DNA from: Mixophyes australis
Taxonomy: Eukaryota; Chordata; Amphibia; Anura; Limnodynastidae
Reading direction: 5' to 3'
DNA length: 64,000 bases
Assembly (NCBI GenBank): GCA_036250195.1
Contig: JAVHZZ010000004.1
Span: 143,543,729-143,607,728, forward strand
Positions 33,701 through 45,700 of this stretch are shown in pieces. The notes beneath the pieces were generated by a model. It was not told the DNA's origin. It worked only from the letters and a program-made list of their open reading frames with translations, and did no database searches. Position 1 is the stretch's first letter, and every line of letters begins with the position of its first letter. The position numbers and the translations under genes were made by a program.

Positions 33701-36700
33701 TATCCTCTGTTAAGTTTTTGTTTGTGTTACACCTCTCTCGTACAATAGGTCTTTCCCCTAGCCTCCAAACATTCAAGCGTTCCCTGAAAATACACTTCTT
33801 CTGGTACGCTTATAAAATTGCCAGACTTTCTTCTTAACATATCTGAAATGTTTTATCTCATTACCACTTCTTAACACAGGTAACACAAAACTTACATTTC
33901 TCTTTCATTCAGTCTGGGGGACACTGCTTACCATGGGTTGTGGAGGGGAGCTCGGGAGTTGGCACCTAGCTAGTTAACTTTAGCACTGTTGACAGACCCC
34001 CTCCCCTCTACAATCCCCCTGCCTCTTCCTCTCATGCCAGTTTTTTCTAGGTGCCCAAAGGAGTTGGGCTGCTATTTTAGTGCTAGTGCTAATTTATTAA
34101 TTTACATTTAATTTTTAACTTTTAATTTATTTTTAGTACAGAGACTTTTATTTTGAAGGCAGACCTGGGAGTGTGTTCTACCATTGGAAGCACACTCCCA
34201 ACCCGCAGAGCAGACACGGCTCTGTCATATGAGAGCCGAGGGCTCTCACTGGCACAGCCTTGGGTGTCTGGAACAGAGTGACAACCGGTCTCACGGACCG
34301 CTGTCACTCTCAAAGCCTCCTCGATAACCGGCGCTGCCATTGCAGGCATAGAGTGCCGGTTATCGGATTAAAAGAAATGCCGGTGGCCATCTTGGATCGG
34401 ACCTCCGGAGTTAAGACAGGCGGCAAGATGGGGGCTATACCAAGATCCCCCTTCAGTAATCGGGGTCAGAACCGCTGCAGGAGACCTCAATCTTTTCGAG
34501 GTCTCCATTACTCTGCTATTTATTATTTATTTTTCTAAAAAAAAAAAATGGAGACAGAATATGGAAGAGGGGGAGTTAAAATTATATAGAACTCCCCTGC
34601 TCTTCAATTTACGGGCAGTATTCCGGTCTTCTGGAGCATGAGAAGAAGCCCGGGAACAGAGACTGCCTTGTGGGAGCAAGCATCAGGACATGGCTGGTGG
34701 ACTTCTCTCCTGTTGGCCTTTTGGCTAAGTATTCTTTTTTATTATTAAGCATTTATAAAAACTGTATTGCTTTACTGACAAAGTGGGGCTAGTATGGGTA
34801 ATATTATAGTACGCTTACTTGCCAAAACGAAAATGTAATCCTGATCAGGTTCACGTGTCTAATAAAAAAAAAAAAAAGCCAGATATCAGGCCATTGATGA
34901 TTGCTATTAACGGTAAAGCAGGCCTTGGACCTCCCAGAGTCAGAGGATCCTAGTCCTATAAACAGAAGTCTCGTTAAGAAACCCAGAAGAAAGGTTATTC
35001 ATTTTCCTCCGTTGGTGGAATTGCACAATGTTGCTGAGGGAATATAGAAACAACTTGATTTAAAGGTTTCTATTCCAGAAGATTCTCTTCCTTATATCCA
35101 TTACAGGAAGAGGATCTGGCTCATGGGGAAGGAATCCCTAGGGTGGATACTCCTGTAGCCCGTATAGCCCCCCATGCTACCTTGCCGGTCCTGGACACTG
35201 CAACACTGCTAACCGACTAACCGCAGAATTGAAGTTTAGAAAAAATCTATATTGTAACAGCGGGTTCTTTCTTTAGACCCACATTTGCTTCGGCTAGGGT
35301 CCCTAGAGCCAGGGAAGCATGGGCAGAGCATCTGGCTGCGGCCTTGCAGAACTCATAATTGCTTCCCCGGCCTTTACATTTTGAAAGAGGCAGCTCAGAG
35401 TACAGCGTCTGTGTCTTCCTCTATTCAGGCTTCGAAAATTTCAGCAAAACAAATCTTATGGCTGAGATCCTGGAAGCCTGATTCAGAATCTAAGAAATCC
35501 CTAGAAACCATTCCTTTTTCTGCATCAGGTTGGTTCGGGCTGGAATTACAGGGTTTGATTTCTCAGTAAACGGGTGCCAGGAGAACACCTTTTTGCCAGT
35601 GAATGTGGGTAGAGCCCGCCTCCCGCGTTTCAGCTCCTTTAGGCAGTCCTTTTGGGGGACCTCCTTTCCTAGGGGCCAGTCATCCTGCGTCAGACCACTC
35701 AAATTCTAGAAGCTTCTCAGTCAGAGGTAGACCCTCCTTTCTCCGCTTCATGTCAGGCCTCCAAGGTTCAGGAGAAGCCTGCACCCTGACTGCCATTCTG
35801 CCCACCAGGAGATGGCGAGACGGGCGGGGGGCGCCTGTCTCTTTTCTAGAACAGTGGACAGCGTCTTCTCAGGATCCCTGGGTTCGGGGCAGTATAACTA
35901 GGAGATACAGGATAGATCTCTTGGGTCCTGTTCCGCATGGTCTCTTTGTAACCCTGCTAGCTCGGGTTCCACAAAGCAGGCGGGTAATACAAAATTGGAT
36001 CACCTCTCCTCTTTCAGCATGAGTTATTTGCAGGGTCCCAGTAATCCAGAAAGGGAAAGGCTTTATTCAAACCCTTTTTCTTGTCAAGAAGCCGTACGGT
36101 TCCTTTCGACCCATCTTAAATCTAAAGAACCTAAATATCCACTTAAAAGTGGGTAGAATTCGGATGGAGTCCCGGAGGTCAGTAATAAACGGATTGGAAA
36201 GGAATCGGTTTATGGCCTCCATAGACATAAAGAACGCATACCTCCACGCTCCTGTCTGGAACAATCATCAGTTTCTCCTGAGATTCAGAGTGGGGGCCTG
36301 TCACTATCAGTTTAGGGCTCTTCTCTTCGGCACCTCTCCTTGGCTCCAGGGGTTTTTCACAAGGAGGAACGAGAATGTTGGTAATGGCAGCTTGTCTTCA
36401 TTCAAGGGGAGTTCAGGACGTGCCTTACTTAGACGATCTTACCATAAGATTCGCCTCTGAGATTTGCTTGCAACAGCACATGTCCTTCGCATAGCTTTCC
36501 TCAAGAGCCATGGGTGTTTAATACACTCAAGGAAATCCCAGGTGATTCCGCGCCAAGGCAGGATCTTCCTAGGACTCGGCATGGACACCAAACAGCAGAA
36601 AGTGTTTCTGCCAGAAGAGAAGATCAGGTCGGTTCAGAGGATAACATTGCAGGTCTTGTCCTCTCCCAGTCCTTCAATACATAATACATGTGCATGCGTC

Positions 36701-39700
36701 TCCAAGGGAAGATATTGGTCTCCTTCGAAACGGTCCCCTTCGGTCGTGCTTATTCCCAGTGCTTGTAGTGGGACCTCTTCACAGGAGGGTCGGGATCCCA
36801 CCTACATTTGGAGCGCCAGAAGTTTCTCTGTCTCCAGATGCGAGAAATTCACAGACACCAGACTGAAGGGTTGGGGCGGTATCCCTTCATCTCCGGCTCC
36901 AAGGTCAGTCCAGGAGTCCTCTCTATCCATCAACTTATTAGAGTTGAAGGCAATTCTTTTGGCTCTTCGGGGGGCCCAAACTTTTCTTCAGGGTCATCTA
37001 CTCAGAGTTCAGTCCGTCATGCCATGGCTGTGACATAGGTCAACAGACAAGGAGGAACGAGAAGAGCAACGGCAATGCGGGTATCGGCTCAGATATTCGC
37101 TTGGGCGGAACAGTGTGTTCCAGCAATCTCGGCTGTGTGCATTTCAGAAATAAAGAACTGGGAGGCCGATTATTTCAGTCGCAATGCGATGATGCCAGGG
37201 GAGTAGTCCCTCCATCCGGAAGCTTTTCAGTCTCTGGTTCAGAGGTGGGGTCTACCGGATATAGATATCATGGCCTCCATACACATCAGGAAGTTTCCCA
37301 GGTTTCGCGCAATTCCCATATTTCCTTGAGTACTCAGATGAGTGAGGCAAGGCGGTCTGTCGGTAATTCTGATAGCACCTGCATGGCCGTGGCTAGTGTG
37401 GTACGCGTACATAATCTTTATGGCAGTAGGGCAAGAACTTCGTCTTCCGTACTGACAAGATCTTCTCCTTTGGGGTCCTTTTCATCACCAGGATTTACCT
37501 CAGCTTTTCCCCCCAGTGTAGTGAACACACTGCTATGAGCTTGTAAGCCTGTTCGGCTCGCATATATCGTCGCTTTTGGTGAGCCTAAGTCACAGGGTGT
37601 GACAATAGGTCTTGTCATACGTCCTCTTTTCGTCTTATCTGAATTCTGGCCTTTTCTTCAGGATTGTCTTGAGGCAGGTCTCTGCTTAGGTTCCTTAAAG
37701 GTATAGGTTTCTGCCTTTCAGAAGTTAGTAGATATGCCAGACATCAGGACGTTTCTTCAGGAGGTCTTGCATATCTAGCCTCCTTTCCATTCTCCTACAG
37801 CACCATTGGATCTTTTCCTGGTGCTTCATATGCTTACAGGGTTTTCATTAAATCCTTACTTTCGGCAGATTAGGTCTCTAACCTGCAAGGTTATGTTTCT
37901 CTTAGCCATTGTTTCCGCTCGTAAATGTTCAGAGTTGGGATCTCTGTCCTGTCCACAACATAATTGATGCTACAAAAAAATGAGGACAGAGCAGTATTCA
38001 GAACTCTCCCCTCCTTTGTTTTCGAAGGGTGTTTCAGCTTTTCTTTTGAGCCTGAAAACTGTGGTTCCGGTATTTCGGACAGCTTCCGTATACACCGGTC
38101 TGATCAGGTATATACGGATATATATATTATATGTGGTTAGGGCTCTCCGCTTATATGTTAGAGAGCTTCCCAAATTCGTTGTAACGTGTTTGTTTGTCCT
38201 TATTGATTCTCATAGAGGCAGGCCAGCCTCTAAGCAGTGAATTGCGAGATGGATTAGGGCAACAATTACTCAGGTTACATCAAGGCTAACCATCCTGTGT
38301 CAGAGAGATTTAAAGTCCATTCCACGCGGGCGGTGGGGGCGTCTTGGGCAGTGAGAAGTGGGGCTTCTGCAGACCAGCTTTGCAGGGCAGCCACCTGGTC
38401 CTCTGTCCACACCTTTACAACATTTTATCAGTTTAATGTATTTGCATCTGCGGATGAAAATTTTGCTCGTAGTGCTCTACGAGCGGGGCTTTCAGAGTGG
38501 TCCCACCCTTAGGGGGTTGCTTTAGAACGTCCCCATGGTAAGCAGTGTCCCCCAGACTGGATGAAAGAGGATTTATGTACTTGCGTTAAATCCGTTTCTC
38601 TGATTCCGTCTGGGGGACACTGCGATCCCTCCCTTCTGCTTTTCTTCTGTGAGCTTTTGGTTGATTGGCCTTTTCTCCTTGGGGCTTTTTAATTAACTGA
38701 CAGGAAGAGGAAGAGGCAGGGGGATTGTAGAGGGAAGGGGTCTGTCAACAGTGCTAAAGTTTAACTAGCTAGGTGACAACTCCCGAGCTCCCCTCCACAA
38801 CCCATGGTAAGCAGTGTCCCCCAGATGGAATCAGAGAAACAGATTTAACGTAAGTACATAAATCTTTTATTCTTTCTATTCTTTTGATACAACCTTCTGA
38901 CCCCCAAACCAGCATTGTAATGTGACTAGATCATATAACCACACTAAGCACTTTTCATCCATTGCAATCTGGCTGGAATTAGCATTTCGTGTAACCTCGT
39001 GTACCAAACTCTATTTTCCCATAGATTGTAAACTTGGAAACAGAGCCTTCTTACATCTTTGTTTGTTCACAGCCTATTTGTTTTTTTTTTACTATTTCCC
39101 CCCAAAATATAGCACCGCGGAGTGTGCTGGTACTGTAAAAATTAATGTTACCAATAATTATAAGAATTGGGCTTACATTGTTGCATTGTTTTTAAGTAGT
39201 GGTGTTTTAAAATATATTCTTGGTTATCTTACAATTTGTCTCTGGATCTCAGGTGGAGAGAGAAGCTTCAGATGCAAAATTTACCAAATTGAAACTTCAG
39301 GCAAAGGCTAAGGTGGCAACTTTGAACAAACAGATTGAGGAACTCAAGAGAACAGTGACTAATCAGGTACATTTCTACTGTCATTTAAGTTCGGCCACCT
39401 GTTTTACAAACATGGACACAATATATGCTATGTGTCCTGTGTTCTCCCCAACATCCACTAGTTACTTTATTCTTGTGGGTTCTCTGATCTAGACTAGTCT
39501 CACACTTGCTTGGCCAAACAGGACAAAATCCTGCAGCTCTGAGCGGACTATGAGGCTGGATCACCTCTGGCTTCACTGGGGCCTGTTAATGCAGTTGGAA
39601 GATGACCTTATATGCTGGTAGTTGTCATCGTCTGACCCCATTTTCCAGCACAGCTTATAATCAGAATGGTTTTAAATAAGATTATTATCATGCATCATAC

Positions 39701-42700
39701 TATTTTTGAGGTTACACTTGCTACGATATAGTGTCAATTGTCTGTTCCAACTTTGTTCACATGTGCATCATGCCTCTTGCATGTTCTATATAACATTTGT
39801 TTGTTGCATACCTTACCTACTATGACTTATGTACAATATTATGCTTAATTTTATGCTTACATTGCTTGTATGTCTTATAATTATGCCTTCGCTCGTTTTG
39901 TAGTTTGCCACAGCTCAGTTTGGGTTGGTTGGTTTGTTTGTTTGTTTTGTTATTTTTTGCCACAACTTGCTTTTGTATTTTTCTTGTTGGTCCTCTACGT
40001 CTTTGCACTATGCTGCACTTCCCCACTGTGAGGTGCTGCAGGATTTAGTTTGCCATATAAATTACTGATTATAATAGTTGCCTGATATTGCAAGGTGTGG
40101 TCTCCTTCAGGCTGGCGTTATTGTTTTGTCATTGCTCAACAGTCTCCAATTTCCCATTCAGGTGAGCCAAAATGTAAGTGGAGATACACACACTGAGGGG
40201 CAGAAGGAAACATCCCAGAGTATACAGAGCAATGAAGAGACCACTTCTAAACTGCAGGATAACATTAATGACCTCACAAGGCAGCTCCAGGAGAGCCACA
40301 AGAACATCAATGAGCTCACAAAACAACTCTCCGAGAGTCAAGAGTCTATTGCCACCCTGACAAATCAGCTTCATGATGGCCAAGAAAGTGTTACTGAACT
40401 CACTAAAGCGCTCCAAGAAAGTAGAGACACTACTAGGACACTACAGGATAAACAGGAACTTGATGTAAGAATGGCCACACAAATACTGTATGTACATCAC
40501 ACCATGTTTTGAATTGAGCACAGATGATAAGAGAAGTGTTTAGAAAATACTGAATGCATGAAGATTGATTGCTGCCAGCATAAGAAATGTTAAATGTAAC
40601 ATTATGAGTAATGCCAGATAACCATCATACTCATTTGTCTCATGTTACTGACCGTGCTATGTTAGCACGGGGAATGAGTGATCCTTAAATCTGCAGCATT
40701 ATCTGAGTTCTTTTCTTGTGTCTGTGGTCCACATATACCGTGACATAAAGAAAAGGGAAAATTGCTGGTAACACATCCATAATGTTCATCTGTATACGGT
40801 TTACATCTCCAAACAGTATGCCTTAGACTTCCTGCAAGCAATATCACAGATACTATGGTATAGTCACATTTTCTTTCATACAATAATCACCAGGGGCCTG
40901 ATTCATTAAGGTTCTTAACTTCAGAAACTTATTTCAGTCTCCTGGACAAAACCATGTTACAATGCAAGGGGTGCATTGTAACATAGCATTCTGTTTTGCA
41001 CATAAGTTAAATACTGACGGTTTTTCACATAGTACACAAATATCAACTTTACATTTCAGTGTACAAATAAGCTATCAAGTATTTGTGTGCTACATGAAAA
41101 AACAGTTAGTATTTAACTTCTGTGCAAAACAGAATTCTAATTTGCACCCCTTGCATTGTAACATGGTTTTGTTCAGGAGACTGAAATAAGAAGTTTCTGA
41201 AGTTAAGATCCTTAATGAATCAGGCCCCAGCTTTTTAAAGTTGGAGAGTAGTGTCTGGGAACAAGTCGCTTATTTAGATACCAGAAGCTAAGTTTTATAT
41301 TGGCCATGCAATCTCTACATAAAGGATACAGTACATTGTGTTTGGATGTGCTGTGCTTTTACACGTGCTTTGACTGTACAATCCTGGTTATTAAGGCTGA
41401 GTGATCCCTTATTGTCTGCATTAGATTCATCATCTGCAGAGAAAACTGGAGGAACAGAGTGAAGCGCTAAGCTCCCGCAATCAGGTGGTGGAGATGTTAG
41501 AGCAGGAATTACAGAGCGCTGAACTCCAGAAGCAGGTAAGTGTTGTCTATGAAATTATTTTGCTACTGTTGCCACCCTAAATATGTTGAAGGCTTTGAAT
41601 TTGATTTCCCTGGCCCTATATCCTCTTTAAATTAATTCTGACTGTCAGTGGTGATGACATGGTCTGTTATCAATAGAAAAACATGCACTCTTGTGAGTAA
41701 TGTGTTGTATAATGCGTTATTTGTTAAGAGGGCTATATTGCCTGAACTGATACTCACAAAATGATTGCAGAATGTTTGGCTTTATAAGAAAGTAAGAAAA
41801 TAATTATTAAAAATCACAAGAGACTCCCCTTAATATATTAAAGTTAACCATATTAAATTAACCAGAGTGTTTACAACTCTGGGAATTACCTTACTTAGTT
41901 GAGGATGAAGAAAAGCAATCTGGCTGTTTTTAATTAATTTAACAGGGGAAACACTATGTAAATAGTCAGGTCCAGTGGTCTGAGTTCTGACTTTACTGCC
42001 TACTTCAGTGATTTTACACAACACCTAAATCTTTTAATGGGATCATGAATGGTATACATAATTATAGTACTATAAACTGGTTCATAAAATGCAGTTTTAT
42101 AAACCATTAATAGATCCTTTAATATTACAATTACAATATAATTTTACATACAGTAATTGATATCTATACGTTTTTTTATATATGTAATTTTAACTGTGTA
42201 CATGAAAACACTCTGCAGGACTTAAAATAATAGTCCACATGTAAACCATGGAAGATATTTACATTATTATGATGTATTTTACTCCTAAAAAGTATTTCTT
42301 AAAATGTGTAGTTCTTTCTATTTTTCTTATTATATTTTTGCTTGCATAGACTCTAGTTTTTGTTTTTTGTTTTTTTAAATTGTGACTGTGTTTTGCAATA
42401 AGTTGGATAAACATTATTATATATTGTACTATCTACTCCCACCACCTCCCCATACATACACTTAAGAACTGCCATCTCTAATAGGCAATGTACCGTTTTT
42501 AGGTCCTATCTGAGCAGTTTCGGCAGATGGAGCAGGAATTAATGTCGTTGCGGGAATCTGTGGTTACTGAGCAGAGAGAAAGTGCTCAACAGACTGTATT
42601 GTACAAAGAATCCCTGAAAGAGAAGGATATTGTATGCCAACGGTTACTAGAAGAGCTAGATAAAGAGAGAGAGGCAAATAGCGAGTTGGAGAACCTAAAA

Positions 42701-45700
42701 GCAGAACTGGAGCGAGGAAAACAAGCTCAGAATGATATGGAGCTGCTTAGAAATGAATTGGAGAGGGAGAAAGAAGCTAAGAAACAGATAGAAGAAGCAA
42801 GACAGCAGTTGGACATACAAGCACAGCACGATTTGGAGCAAATCAGAGCAAAGCTGGAAAAACAAGCCCAAGAGGAGATAGAAAGATTGAGATCAGATTT
42901 GGAAAGAGAGAAGGGAGCTCAGGAGGAATTGGAGCTAGTAAGAGCAGAGCTAGAGAGAGATAAAGTGACTCAAGAACATTTGAAAGTGGAGCTGGAGAGA
43001 TTGAACGGAGCTAAAGAGGGCAATGAGAGTGAAGGTCAACAAGATGTCCAACAAGCCAAACATGAATTGGATGAAGGGAATGTGGAATTGGAAAGCATAA
43101 GAAGTGAACTGGAAAAGGCAAAAGAAAGTCAAAAAGAGTTGTCCAGATTGAGAGAAGAGTTGAATAGAGCGAAGGAATCTCTAACTGAGTTTGATCATGT
43201 GAAAGATGAGCTGGAAAGGGGGCAGACATCTCTGGATGAGTTAGAGAGAATGAAACAGGAGTTACAGAAGATGAGACAAGCTCAGACTGAGTTTGATAAA
43301 TTGCAACAAGAGCTACAGGTAGCACAGCTTGAGCAGAAGAGAGAAACACATGAAGATCTGAGCAGAGAGAAATTTGCTCAAGAGGAACCAGTGATGGGTG
43401 GAGTGGATGTGAAAGCTGAAAGAGATGATGAAGAAGGAGAAGTTATCAATACTGTTAATGAATTGCATCAGGTGTCATTTGCAAACTCCAACACACAATA
43501 CATGGAGACAGCAGGTAAGATGCTAATTGACTTGTTCAGTGTACAACACTAAGCCAGTTAGTTTATGCTTATATGACCTGTATATGTGTGTGCTGCATAT
43601 GCAACATTAACAAAATAAATTATGCACAGAATAGTTAGTCAATTACCTAAGCTGTCAGTGCAGGGTTGACATTGAGAACCTATCTACCTGAAGAGGAGGG
43701 AATGGGGGATTAAGCCTATTATGTTATGGAATAAATATTTGGGGTAGCACCATTTCTGTAAAGTAACCTGGGGAAGTTGAAAGGGTAATTTTTTGTATTT
43801 AATTTTCTTATACGTTTTTTCCAATGCCCGTAAAATATTTTTCTACTTTGCTGCTAAAAGAAAGCCCAGTCTGCTATGACAAAACAGTATAGCATTACAT
43901 TTTATGGACTGAGAAAGAAAAGCTATTTTCTGTTGAACCGGGAATAATGTGAAAAATGTCTGGTCAGAAACCATGAAAAACAATCCATTTCTGCAACGGT
44001 TTAAAAAACTGTGTGTGACTTAATTTAACAGTGGGAGAACTTTATGTATCTGGCTGATATCCCTGACACTATTCTGCCCAACTTATTAACACTATCACTA
44101 TGTTAAAAAAAAAAAAAAAAGTTAAAAACTTGTATTTATCTTCAGCTCTAACTGTAGGAATATAAATGGTTAAAGAGCAATTCATTTTATACACAGTTTG
44201 TCTATGGGAGGTTGTATGTTATTAGCATGGTTGAATGGGTAGTTATTTTGCAAATTGCAGCTCTGCAGTGAGGATTGCACATATATATTCAGTTTCCTCT
44301 GTCTCAAACCACCTCCACACTTACTTATATGCAGAAAATGATTCCAAGGACCAAGGATGAATTTGTGAGCAGGTAAGTAACACAGTGTTTAATGTAAATG
44401 TAAGGTAGCAAAAACTCAGTATTACTTTCAGGCTCTATGTAATACGTATATTGGTAATACTTTGTTTTTGCTAAAGATTATTTTTGGCCTCAACCATTGT
44501 AATAAAGTAGTTACAATTCTGACACACATTTTATACCCCGTTCACACTGCCTCAAAAACCCGGGTAATTGGCGGGGCAAGCCCAGACGACCCGGGTCCAG
44601 GTCTAATTCTCGGGTCTCACCAAAAGCTATTGTAGTGTTTAAAAGAACAAAAAAAAAAAAAAAACCTCACAAGAGGATCCAATCGAAGATGCCATGGAGA
44701 CCCGAGCAGACCCGTGATCAGTGTAAACGGTCTACCCGGCTATTTGCCAGGGTGTCCTGCACTGTCACCCGGCAATATCCCAGTTCATAGAGCCAGGATA
44801 TTGCCAGGGCGGCAGTGTGAAAGTGGTAATAGTGAGATTTTGCTCCCTCTAATTCACACTGAACTAAAAATGCGGGATTTTGTCAGGGCGAGCCCAAATG
44901 ACCCAGGTCGTGGTTCAATGTGAACGAGGGTCCCTGCAGCTACCCGGGTCTCATGACCCGGGACTTTTTGCAAGGTTATTTCCGGGTCCATCCCGGGTAG
45001 CTGCCAGTGTGAACAGTGCGACCCAGGTTTTTCAACCCAGGTCTTGCAGAAAGGAGCTGATTGAAATGACCTTTAAATGACCTCATCTTTGTCAGCTAAT
45101 CAAAGCTCCTCTTGTGATGACTCGCACTTATTGCCAGGGCAGTCTTGGGTTCAGTATGAATGGGGTCAACCCGGGAATTTCCTGCATCCAAAGTGCAGTG
45201 TGTACGGGGTCTGATGAGCTGGGATGCTCTGTGAATGTGCTGATCCTTCTGGGAGACAATGACCTCTCCACTTGTGTTATTTTGTTACTTAGGGTAAGGC
45301 TGCATGTGATGGGTGTAGTAAAATGGTTAGATAGTCACAAACTGTGAATTAGATAGTAGATTGGATTACAGCATTTTTTTGGGTGTAAAATTGTGACAGG
45401 GAGAGGTATACACTGAAATTTTGTTCTCCAAAGTAAAAAGAAAACAGAAGAAAAATGTTGTAATTTTTTAATCCCATGGTAAAGGCTGAAGACATTGAAT
45501 ATCTTTGGGTGGAAGCTTGAGGATAACTTAGTTGGAGAGATAAGGATAGGTACAGGCACAGAAGTGACAACCCCCCCCCCCCCTTCTTTACCCTCAGTAG
45601 CGCTCGTAATGCCTCCATTCTGCTATACAGTTTTGATTTTAATGGAAACAAATGAGGGACACAGGTTTTTGTAACCCTTTTAAAAAGCCAAGTAGATCTG

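Larger units (their letters stand above)
33890..38860 (+). mobile_element. DIRS-type tyrosine-recombinase retrotransposon, degenerate
   Basis: Inverted terminal repeats of about 140 bp (33911-34045 and complement 38695-38840) share CAGTCTGGGGGACACTGC and ACCATGGGTTGTGGAGGGG. An internal complementary region near the right end joins complements of both termini, the structure unique to DIRS elements. Between them, in + orientation, are a Gag-like fragment (35285-35569), reverse transcriptase/RNase H pieces (36060-37030), a conserved downstream region (37100-37540) and a tyrosine recombinase (about 37620-38510). Many stops and frameshifts mean it cannot be autonomous. It lies inside GOLGB1 intron 3. 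Confidence 0.9.

Noticed and set aside
35603..36022. 139-codon + frame in the DIRS element as a host gene
   Set aside because: It lies between DIRS Gag and reverse transcriptase remnants and is part of the decayed element.
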